From NCBI GenBank assembly GCA_016267585.1, contig JACQUT010000377.1, forward strand, positions 1 to 6,829: DNA of 6,829 nt, read 5' to 3'. The notes under the pieces were generated by a model that had not been told where the DNA came from, did no database searches, and was given only the letters and a program-made list of their open reading frames with translations. Below are positions 1 through 5,950 of this stretch, in pieces. The translations under genes and the position numbers were made by a program. This stretch comes from Cyanobacteria bacterium NC_groundwater_1444_Ag_S-0.65um_54_12. GTDB taxonomy: Bacteria > Cyanobacteriota > Sericytochromatia > S15B-MN24 > VGJW01. How positions within the stretch are numbered: the first letter of the stretch is position 1; each line of letters starts with the position of its first letter.

Positions 1-1
1 A

Positions 2-76
2 GAAAAGGGTTTACCTCAACTAGCAAAGGGCGCTAAGATAATAGCGGGGCTGGCCTGCTTTTATTGGTTGAATTAG
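2..76 (+). CDS. Possible 3' end of an upstream gene (partial, unidentified)
   Basis: One frame is open from the window edge to a TAG at 74-76 and would encode a 24-residue tail, mostly hydrophobic near its end (it includes IIAGLACFYW). It contains ATA-ATA isoleucine codons, as the neighbouring genes do, and it stops 78 bases before the next start, which suits a gene upstream in the same direction. A second frame also runs in from the edge and stops at 34-36, so the choice is not certain. The fragment is too short to identify a family, and it could be non-coding. Confidence 0.25.
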   Translation, partial: EKGLPQLAKGAKIIAGLACFYWLN

Positions 77-154
77 TACGACGCCAGGGGGTACTTCCGA
101 GCGCCGGGTGAGCAGGTTGGGCATTTCGGTATTACTCTTGAGGATCCAAGCAGC
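77..154 (+). other. Leader region before the LpxB-like gene
   Basis: This short gap precedes the first complete gene. I see no clear sigma-70 promoter with sensible spacing and no strong terminator. The only local structure is a weak inverted repeat, AGTAC at 75-79 matched by GTACT at 91-95. The absence of a promoter suggests that the operon may begin upstream of the window, or that the promoter is not of the standard type. Confidence 0.3.
140..144 (+). promoter_or_regulatory. Ribosome binding site of the LpxB-like gene
   Basis: GAGGA lies 10 bases upstream of the ATG at 155. It is a good Shine-Dalgarno match and supports that ATG as the start. Confidence 0.6.
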
Positions 155-1456
155 ATGCAGGCAGAGATTGTGATAATAAGCAATGCCCCTGGTGAGTTAG
201 CTGCCTGGGTGCGCCCGGTCGTAAGCGAGCTTGGGCGTTGCGATCCGCAGCTCCGTTTGACTATTGCCCTCGTCCCCTGCCCTTACGCTTCCGGACGCGA
301 GGCGGAGACTTTGCGCAGCTGGAACAGTGATTTGACGGTCTGGACACCGCAGCAAACGCTGCGTTACTTGCTCATGGGTAAAGCGCCGGAAGGCTACCGT
401 GCCGGGCGCATAGGGGTAGTTCTCTTCCTGGGGGGCGATCAGCTCTTTGGAGTCCTCTTGGCCCGGCGCCTCGGCTTTCCGTTGCTGGTTTACACCGAAA
501 CTGTCGGACGGTGGGCTAGCTTCGTCGATCGTTTTTTACTTTCGGATCGCACTTCTTACCTGGCCATGCGGGGCCGACGCGTACCGCCGGCCAAAGTAAT
601 CCTGGTAGGAAATCTGATGGTAGATTCGGTCAAACTGCGGCGTACCCCCCATGAGACAAGACAAGGACTGGGATTGGCGGCCGATACGATGGTAATAGGC
701 TTGCTGCCGGGTAGCAAACCCTTCAAGGTTCTTTACGTCACCCCCTTTCTGCTGCGCGTAGCCGAGTTGTTGTATTCCCAAGATTCATCGCTGCAGTTCA
801 TCTTGCAGCAATCTCCCTTTACCACGATAGCTCAGCTGGAACGAGCGATCAGTGACCCGCGCTATGCCACTGCTACTGGTGGCACGACCGGAAGGATGCA
901 GCTCGAGGGGAATCAACTCTGGATCGTGACCCCGAAGGGTTGTGCGGTGCGGATCATCCCACCTGAATATCAGTATGATGGTATGGCGGTAGCTGATCTG
1001 GCGCTCACGGTGCCTGGTACCAATACCGCTGAATTGGCAATACTGGGAGTGCCTCAAGTGGTTGTACTACCGCTCAACAAACCGGAAGAGATTCCACTAG
1101 AAGGTATCATAGGGCAGCTGGGCAGCTTGCCCTTGGTCGGGCCTTGGCTAAAGCGTCAAGTAATCGCCTATCTCGTTCGCCATGTAGGTTTGGTAGCATT
1201 GCCTAACCGACGCCTGGGGCGAATGGCAACTCCCGAGCTGATCGGTGTCCTTTCACCAGAAGAAGTCGCTTGCCGGGCAGCCGAGCTACTGCAAGACGAT
1301 TTCCGACGGCGCCAGATCAAACTCGAACTGTTACAAGCCATGGGTTATCCGGGAGCGGCCTCGGCAATAGCTGACGTGGTAGGAGAGGTCCTGGCGGGTT
1401 ACGGAGTAGATCTACCATCCGAGGTGGTGCGCCGGAGCCGGGATGCCTCGGGATAA
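155..1456 (+). CDS. LpxB-like glycosyltransferase (lipid-A-disaccharide synthase-related)
   Basis: The protein has 433 residues and looks like a divergent member of the LpxB (GT19, GT-B fold) group, whose classic members join UDP-diacylglucosamine to lipid X at the inner membrane during lipid A synthesis. Landmarks read in order: an N-terminal loop SNAPGELAAW at residues 9-18; LGGDQLFG at 92-99, where LpxB carries its conserved Asp region; LVGNLMVD at 150-157, matching the LpxB VGHPL segment with Asn for His; LLPGSKPF at 183-190, matching LLPGSR with Lys for Arg; PGTNTAELA at 287-295, matching SGTATLE; and LPNRRLGRMATPELIG at 349-364, matching the NIIAG..PE block. It is about 50 residues longer than usual LpxB, with extra sequence near 235-275 and a C-terminal tail. 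It overlaps the ABC exporter gene by 14 bases. The fold assignment is fairly secure. The exact acceptor is unknown, and the substitutions argue against assuming true lipid A synthesis. Confidence 0.8.
   Translation: MQAEIVIISNAPGELAAWVRPVVSELGRCDPQLRLTIALVPCPYASGREAETLRSWNSDLTVWTPQQTLRYLLMGKAPEGYRAGRIGVVLFLGGDQLFGVLLARRLGFPLLVYTETVGRWASFVDRFLLSDRTSYLAMRGRRVPPAKVILVGNLMVDSVKLRRTPHETRQGLGLAADTMVIGLLPGSKPFKVLYVTPFLLRVAELLYSQDSSLQFILQQSPFTTIAQLERAISDPRYATATGGTTGRMQLEGNQLWIVTPKGCAVRIIPPEYQYDGMAVADLALTVPGTNTAELAILGVPQVVVLPLNKPEEIPLEGIIGQLGSLPLVGPWLKRQVIAYLVRHVGLVALPNRRLGRMATPELIGVLSPEEVACRAAELLQDDFRRRQIKLELLQAMGYPGAASAIADVVGEVLAGYGVDLPSEVVRRSRDASG
1434..1437 (+). promoter_or_regulatory. Ribosome binding site of the ABC exporter gene
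   Basis: GGAG lies 5 bases before the ATG at 1443, inside the end of the preceding gene. It supports a start that overlaps the upstream stop codon (1454-1456), and so coupled translation. Confidence 0.5.
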
Positions 1457-3158
1457 CGAAGAGGCATTTCTATCCTCGCTCCTGCCCTACTTGCGGCCAC
1501 ACTGGCCTGTCCTGGCCGTAGGTATGATTTTGCTGCTGGTAACTGCGTTGACCAGCCTGGCAGCCATTCCACTGGCCCGTCATTCGGCGCTGGTATTTGC
1601 CAATCTGGCAAAGCATGAGCCAGGGGCGATATGGCAGTTGAACTTGCTGGCAGGCGCTGGAATTTGCCTTTATCTCTTGAAACACCTGGCCGCTTATTTG
1701 CAAAACTTGTTACTGGCGAAAGTGGGTTTGCAAATAGTAACTCAAGTACGTTCGGCGCTCTTTGCCGCCCTGCAGCGAAAAACCATGTCTTTCTTCGGGC
1801 AATACCGCCAAGGCGATCTCGCCGCTCGCCTGGTGACAGACGTGAATGCTTTGCGCGATGCCATTGTCCTGGGCTATGCCGATCTCTTGCCGAACATTTT
1901 CGTCTTGTGCGGAGCCATCAGCTATATACTTTGGCTCAATTGGCACCTGGCAACTCTGTCGTTATTGGGCTTGCCCTTGGTAGGCCTGGCCCTGGCGAAA
2001 TTCAGTTCGCGCCTCAGAGCCTGGTCATTGACTATCCAGACACAGGTAGGCAATGTACTGGCCGCCGTCACCGAGCATCTGGGCAACATGCTGGTGGTAA
2101 AAGGCTTTGGTCGCGAGGATCACGAGCAAGAGCGCTTTGCGGTTACCAATCAGCGGTACTATTCCGCCATGTGGCGTGGTGCGCAGATACAGGCACTGCA
2201 AAACCCGTTAATAGCTTTTCTGCAAGCGGTGGCGATCGCTTGCGTACTTTGGCTTGGCGGTTGGGAAATCCATCAGGGACAGCTAGCTATCGGCGACCTT
2301 TTGGCTTTCGGTGCTGCTATCGGGGTATCGGTCGATCCCGTGCTAGCAGTGAGCCATGCCTGGAGCCGCATTCAGCAAGCATCCGGCTCCGCTCGGCGAG
2401 TGTTCGAGGTCATTGCGGTGACACCAGGGCTAGTAGAGACAGCGGGAACGCTTCGCCCCGCTAGCTGCGAAGGCTACTTGACGCTGCAAGACGTGACATT
2501 TTCCTATCCTGACGGAACGCCAGCGCTGCGACACGTAAATCTGGCAGTTAGCCCAGGAGAGATCGTGGCACTAGTTGGCCCTTCTGGCTGCGGCAAGAGT
2601 ACCATTATCGGTTTGCTGTTACGACTTTATGATCCGAACAATGGCACCATTGCTCTCGATGGCAGAGAGCTGCGCCAGCTAGACCTTCGCTGGTTGCGGG
2701 AGCAATGTGGCTTCATCCCACAAGATCCGGCGCTATTCTATGGCACGATAGCGGAAAATGTAGCTTTCGGGAAACTGGGCGCTACCATTATAGAAATCGC
2801 GTCAGCTTGCCAAGCTGCTGGTGCCCATGAATTCATAGTCAAGCTGCCTCACCGCTACGACACCTTGATAGGTGAGCGTGGCATGACACTTTCCGGTGGG
2901 CAACGACAACGTCTGGCAATTGCCAGGGCTCTGGTGCGCCATCCGAAAATCTTGTTGCTGGACGAGGCAACTAGTGCGCTGGATGCCGACTCGGAAAGAA
3001 TAATTTGTGATGCTCTTGCTACTTTGCGGCGGGAATGCACCATCTTGCTAGTGAGCCACCGACCTGCTCTGATAGCGGTAGCCGATCGGGTGGTTGAACT
3101 GTTAGACGGTGAGGTGATAGTGGCCTCTGGCAAGAAGTCGCCTATTTGGGCGGAGTGA
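1443..3158 (+). CDS. ABC exporter, fused permease and ATPase (MsbA-like half-transporter)
   Basis: This 571-residue protein has the layout of a type IV (exporter) half-transporter that works as a homodimer, using ATP to flip or export a lipid, glycolipid or other hydrophobic substrate. The N-terminal part has about six hydrophobic segments, near 21-43, 64-90, 145-163, 165-185, 255-274 and 282-302. The ATPase domain follows from about residue 345: Walker A GPSGCGKST at 379-387, Q-loop Gln427, signature LSGGQ at 483-487, Walker B ILLLDE at 503-508 with catalytic Glu508, D-loop SALD at 511-514, and switch His539. All catalytic residues are present, so it should be active. Length is typical of MsbA, PglK and lipid flippases (about 570-600). 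It sits 3' of an LpxB-like gene and 5' of two other glycosyltransferases, which favours a glycolipid or lipid-linked sugar as cargo. That is inference: sequence alone cannot separate a lipid flippase from a multidrug or peptide exporter. Confidence 0.92.
   Translation: MPRDNEEAFLSSLLPYLRPHWPVLAVGMILLLVTALTSLAAIPLARHSALVFANLAKHEPGAIWQLNLLAGAGICLYLLKHLAAYLQNLLLAKVGLQIVTQVRSALFAALQRKTMSFFGQYRQGDLAARLVTDVNALRDAIVLGYADLLPNIFVLCGAISYILWLNWHLATLSLLGLPLVGLALAKFSSRLRAWSLTIQTQVGNVLAAVTEHLGNMLVVKGFGREDHEQERFAVTNQRYYSAMWRGAQIQALQNPLIAFLQAVAIACVLWLGGWEIHQGQLAIGDLLAFGAAIGVSVDPVLAVSHAWSRIQQASGSARRVFEVIAVTPGLVETAGTLRPASCEGYLTLQDVTFSYPDGTPALRHVNLAVSPGEIVALVGPSGCGKSTIIGLLLRLYDPNNGTIALDGRELRQLDLRWLREQCGFIPQDPALFYGTIAENVAFGKLGATIIEIASACQAAGAHEFIVKLPHRYDTLIGERGMTLSGGQRQRLAIARALVRHPKILLLDEATSALDADSERIICDALATLRRECTILLVSHRPALIAVADRVVELLDGEVIVASGKKSPIWAE
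3152..3155 (+). promoter_or_regulatory. Ribosome binding site of the GT2 gene
   Basis: GGAG overlaps the last codons of the ABC exporter gene and lies 9 bases before the ATG at 3165. Its position supports this start, only 6 bases after the upstream stop. Confidence 0.55.
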
Positions 3159-3164
3159 AGCGAG

Positions 3165-4001
3165 ATGTCTTGCTTCGAAATCGTAATAGTCTCTTACAAT
3201 ACCTGTCAGTTGCTACACGAATGCTTGCGGTCGCTCGATCAGCAAACCGGTCCGACTTGGCGGGCCATAGTAGTTGATAACGGTTCAATTGATGACTCCG
3301 TACCAATGGTGCGCGAGCATTTTCCAGCGACCCTGGTGATAGCGGTAAACAAAAATCTGGGCTTTGCCGCTGGCGTGAACCGTGGGCTGGCGTCGGCGAG
3401 CGCCCCGTATGTCTTGTTGCTCAACAGTGATGCTACTTTACAGGCCGGAGCGCTGGCCGCTCTGCATGCCAGACTGGAGACAGAGCCCTCCATTGGCTTA
3501 CTGGCAGCGCGTCTCTTTAACCTTGATGGTTCACCGCAGCCTTCCTGCGTTCCCCGGCACTTCCCTTGGACTTACAGCAGCCCGGAACGATCTTGCGATT
3601 TGCGCTGGGCTAGCGCTGCCGCACTGGTCGTGCGCCGCACCTGTCTCGAAACTATTGGCAGCCTGGATGAGAATTTCTTCTACACCGGAGAGGACTGCGA
3701 CTGGTGCTTGCGGGCCCGGCGTGCCGGCTGGCGGGTGGCTTTAGAGCCAGCTGCTGAAGTAATCCACCGCGGAGCGGTCACGCGTCGCCAGCTACCGAAG
3801 CTGGCTGCCGAGAGCCTGCATCTAGGTAGACAGTATTTTTTTGCCAAGCATTATGGCAGGTGGGGCAAGGCTTATGCGCGCTGCCATTCTGTCGTTGAAT
3901 TGCTAGGTCTGACATTGCGCCGTCCCAGGCCAGAGCGTGCTTTCTACCTTGGCTTGTTACGAAGAACCTTGGCTTACCGTCCCGAGATCGAGCGTGGCTG
4001 A
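3165..4001 (+). CDS. Family 2 glycosyltransferase (rhamnosyltransferase-like, GT-A fold)
   Basis: This 278-residue protein has the standard GT2 motifs of the WbbL/rhamnosyltransferase-like type, which transfer a sugar from a nucleotide donor to a lipid-linked or polysaccharide acceptor at the cytoplasmic face. The N-terminal strand IVIVSYNT at 6-13 is followed by VVDNGSIDDS at 36-45, the nucleotide-binding Asp region. NLGFAAGVNRG at 64-74 and LLLNSDA at 84-90 follow, the latter holding the DXD-equivalent metal-binding Asp89. The acceptor-side motif GSLDENFFYTGEDCDW at 165-180 carries the Glu-Asp pair expected of the catalytic base region, and His201 lies in the usual downstream position. There is no obvious transmembrane segment, so it is probably a peripheral enzyme. 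Length is normal for the small members of the family. Donor and acceptor sugars are not predictable. Its 3' end overlaps the next gene. Confidence 0.9.
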   Translation: MSCFEIVIVSYNTCQLLHECLRSLDQQTGPTWRAIVVDNGSIDDSVPMVREHFPATLVIAVNKNLGFAAGVNRGLASASAPYVLLLNSDATLQAGALAALHARLETEPSIGLLAARLFNLDGSPQPSCVPRHFPWTYSSPERSCDLRWASAAALVVRRTCLETIGSLDENFFYTGEDCDWCLRARRAGWRVALEPAAEVIHRGAVTRRQLPKLAAESLHLGRQYFFAKHYGRWGKAYARCHSVVELLGLTLRRPRPERAFYLGLLRRTLAYRPEIERG

Positions 4002-4842
4002 CCGGTCAACCAGCAGTTATCGCGGCAGCGTTAGCCTGTTAAAATTCCTTGTTTATTTGGCTCTGGCCGTCTTGGCCTGGGCAGTGTTGCTGGCAGGGAT
4101 TTTTCGTATCGACCTGGCGGACGTCTGGCATCCGAACCGGATTCCCTCGCTGGTCGCCAATATTTATGTAGTGGGGCTATACGCTTTGCTGGTAGTAATC
4201 GCTGGCGGGATCTGGCGAAGCGCTGGTGGCAGCTTGGCCGCAATCATTCGGACGGCACGGCCGCTAGCATTCAGGCACTGGATCGAGGGATGGCTTAGCG
4301 GGCTCGGTGGTTTGACTGCACTCTCGCTATTAGAACAGTGGATGGGTATGGCCATGCCAAACCCTGACGCCAGCTGGCAAATCGGGCCGGTGCTTGGTGC
4401 AGTGGCAACTGGAACGCTATTTGCTCTTACCGAAGAACTGCTATTCAGAGGGTTCATATTAGGCTTGTTGCTGCAAGATTTGCCGCGCTGGCCTGCCAGC
4501 ATGCTGAGCGCGGTGCTTTTTGCCCTGGCCCATCTGCTGCGCCCGATCGATCCGGGTCAATTGTTGCTATCCTTTCTATGTCTCTGGTGTGCTGGCAGCT
4601 TACTGGCTTATTGCCGTTTGCGCACCGGAACGCTCTGGCTCGGAATAGGTCTGCATAGTTCATGGATCTGGTATGTAACAACTATCGGCCAGCTAAAGAT
4701 CTGGGATTTCACCAAGGACAGCTTTATCTGGACCGGCGGTGGCAGCCCGGGCTCTGGTTTGTTCGGGCTGATCTTCCTGGGCATGACTCATATCTGGATA
4801 GCAAAACGTTTTTCGTGGGCAAAAGCAAAATGCGATTCTTGA
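3994..4842 (+). CDS. CPBP family intramembrane protease (CAAX/Abi type)
   Basis: With the GTG start at 3994 this is a 282-residue, strongly hydrophobic protein with about eight membrane-spanning stretches (for example near 17-36, 55-74, 101-115, 131-146, 167-181, 188-206, 212-226 and 255-272). The family motifs are present: Glu147-Glu148 and Arg152 in EELLFRG (147-153), then Phe176 and His180 in FALAH, then His221 in GIGLHSSW. These residues form the active centre of the Rce1-like glutamate proteases. The Asn usually found four residues after the third-motif His is not there (Ile225). Bacterial members process peptides, act in immunity to bacteriocins, or have unknown roles. The start is uncertain: the frame is open to a GTG at 3937 (301 residues, 65-base overlap with the GT2 gene), but GTG 3994 gives a compact 8-base overlap, GTGGCTGA, that contains the GT2 stop. 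The gene lies between two glycosyltransferases. Confidence 0.85.
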   Translation: MADRSTSSYRGSVSLLKFLVYLALAVLAWAVLLAGIFRIDLADVWHPNRIPSLVANIYVVGLYALLVVIAGGIWRSAGGSLAAIIRTARPLAFRHWIEGWLSGLGGLTALSLLEQWMGMAMPNPDASWQIGPVLGAVATGTLFALTEELLFRGFILGLLLQDLPRWPASMLSAVLFALAHLLRPIDPGQLLLSFLCLWCAGSLLAYCRLRTGTLWLGIGLHSSWIWYVTTIGQLKIWDFTKDSFIWTGGGSPGSGLFGLIFLGMTHIWIAKRFSWAKAKCDS

Positions 4843-5888
4843 TCATCTTGCCCTACCTGGAAGAAAATGGCACCGAGAAACATACTTTTTTGTTGTCACG
4901 TTACTTGCTGCGCGCGGGGCATCAGGTAACGGTAGCAGCACCGGGTGGGCCAATGGCAGCCGCTTTCCAGACGCTGGGGGTAAATTTGCTTTGTCTCCCA
5001 CCATTGAGTCTCGGCTCTTTCTGGTCTGCCATGCGCCGCAGTCAAGCGGTGGCAAAAAACGTGGATCTGGTACACGTACATGCCGCTCAGGAAATCTGTG
5101 GCGGAATACGATTAACGGGATACCGTGGCCCTCTGGTCTTTACCGCGCATTGCTATCACAGCGAGATCGATTATGCCAAGGCAGGTTTATTCCTGAATCC
5201 TTTTTGTCAACGCGTGATAGCCGTCTCAAAAACCGAACGAGAGCGGTTAGCGCGGTTCGGAGTAAAGCGATTAGTCACGATATGGAATGGCATAGACCTA
5301 GAGCCCGGGGCCAGCAGCAATCGGAGCGCGGCACGTGCCGCGCGGAAGCTATCCGATGATCTGGTAGTGGCAATAGCTGTCGGTAGACTGGCTCGTCCTA
5401 AACGATTAGATATCTTGCTACGAGCCATGGTAAAGGCCGATTGCCGCGTGCATGCCTGGATAATCGGCGACGGGCCAGCTGAGCACTATTTGCGGGCGCT
5501 GGCCAAGCAGCTGAAAATTGAAGAACGTGTCATTTTTTGGGGACGGCAAACTGCTATCGCCTCCTGGTTTGCCGCGGCAGACATCTATGTATCGGCAAGC
5601 CAGCGGGAGGGATTATCGCTGGCAGCGTTGGAAGCTATGTCAGCTGGTTTGCCACTGGTACTATCCGATATCCCGGAATTTCGAGAAATAGCTAAAAATG
5701 GCCATGCTGGGCTTTTTTTCCCGACGGGCCAGCCTGCTGCCCTTGCCGCGAATCTTTCTTTGTTAGCCCAGCAGAGGAGCTTGCGAGCAAGGCTGGGGGA
5801 AGCTGCTCGCGCTGCCAGCATTACATTCTCTTGGGAAAGGATGGGGCGCGAGACCCTGGAGTTGTATCGGGCTGCCTGCCAGGGGTAG
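4830..5888 (+). CDS. Family 4 glycosyltransferase (GT-B fold)
   Basis: From the ATG at 4830 the protein has 352 residues and begins with a typical GT4 first strand, MRFLIILPYLEENGTEKHT, in which NGTEKHT stands for the common GGTE.H loop. VDLVHVHAAQE at 78-88 closes the N-terminal domain core. The C-terminal donor domain shows WNGID at 152-156, VGRLARPKRLD at 184-194 (Arg186 and Lys191 in the place of diphosphate-binding residues), IGDGP at 212-216, WGRQ at 237-240, and the EX7E pair Glu260 and Glu268 within SQREGLSLAALEAM. It should transfer a hexose or similar sugar from a nucleotide donor. The frame stays open upstream to an ATG at 4662, but those 56 residues overlap the protease gene and lack family resemblance. 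An in-frame GTG at 4815 is another option. With ATG 4830 it overlaps the protease gene by 13 bases and has only a weak ribosome binding site, which suggests coupled translation. The specific sugar is unknown. Confidence 0.9.
   Translation: MRFLIILPYLEENGTEKHTFLLSRYLLRAGHQVTVAAPGGPMAAAFQTLGVNLLCLPPLSLGSFWSAMRRSQAVAKNVDLVHVHAAQEICGGIRLTGYRGPLVFTAHCYHSEIDYAKAGLFLNPFCQRVIAVSKTERERLARFGVKRLVTIWNGIDLEPGASSNRSAARAARKLSDDLVVAIAVGRLARPKRLDILLRAMVKADCRVHAWIIGDGPAEHYLRALAKQLKIEERVIFWGRQTAIASWFAAADIYVSASQREGLSLAALEAMSAGLPLVLSDIPEFREIAKNGHAGLFFPTGQPAALAANLSLLAQQRSLRARLGEAARAASITFSWERMGRETLELYRAACQG
5326..5343. repeat. Perfect 18-bp palindrome inside the GT4 gene
   Basis: GCGCGGCACGTGCCGCGC reads the same on both strands, centred between 5334 and 5335 on a CACGTG core. 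It lies in codons 166-172 of the GT4 protein (Ser-Ala-Ala-Arg-Ala-Ala-Arg), in the link between its two domains. A perfect 18-bp palindrome is expected about 0.03 times by chance in a window of this size under equal base use, somewhat more at this GC level. It could be a protein-binding site, a GC-rich hairpin in the mRNA, or a product of the Ala/Arg-rich coding repeat. Confidence 0.6.
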
Positions 5889-5902
5889 CAATGACAAAAT
5901 AA
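5881..5902 (+). other. Possible three-codon minicistron (Met-Thr-Lys-stop) with its own ribosome binding site
   Basis: AGGGG at 5881-5885 is the best Shine-Dalgarno-like sequence in this gap and lies 5 bases before an ATG at 5891. That ATG is followed by only ACA, AAA and then TAA at 5900-5902. It is in the same frame as the intramembrane protease downstream, and an in-frame ATG at 5909 follows the TAA after 6 bases. It could be a leader that feeds reinitiation, the remains of an older start lost to a nonsense mutation, or chance. Confidence 0.3.
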
Positions 5903-5950
5903 GTCGAGATGGCTGATGACAATATATTTGGCTGCGACAAGATGGTAGTC

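Noticed and set aside
2232..2239. One GCGATCGC (HIP1) site, suggestive of cyanobacteria
   Set aside because: A single copy in 6.8 kb is not the dense repetition seen in HIP1-rich cyanobacterial genomes and is weak evidence of phylum.
1631..2464. Open frame of 277 codons on the + strand inside the ABC exporter gene
   Set aside because: It lies wholly within the membrane domain of a well-supported ABC exporter, in another frame. Its translation is rich in Arg, Ser, Pro and Cys with no recognisable motif, as expected of a shadow frame.
3382..3744. Open frame of 120 codons on the + strand inside the GT2 gene
   Set aside because: It is out of frame with intact GT2 motifs on both sides; there is no sign of a frameshift and no motif of its own.
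3836..3842. Run of seven T in the GT2 gene (and another near 5713 in the GT4 gene) as possible slippage or phase-variation sites
   Set aside because: Both reading frames are intact through conserved family sequence, and runs of seven are common; nothing suggests programmed slippage.
3999..4008. Ten-base palindrome TGACCGGTCA over the stop codon of the GT2 gene
   Set aside because: Several 10-bp palindromes are expected by chance in this length, and no T-tract follows that would make it a terminator.
4662..4829. Upstream extension of the GT4 protein to an ATG at 4662
   Set aside because: The extra 56 residues overlap the conserved end of the protease gene and precede a complete GT4 N-terminal strand that starts at 4830.
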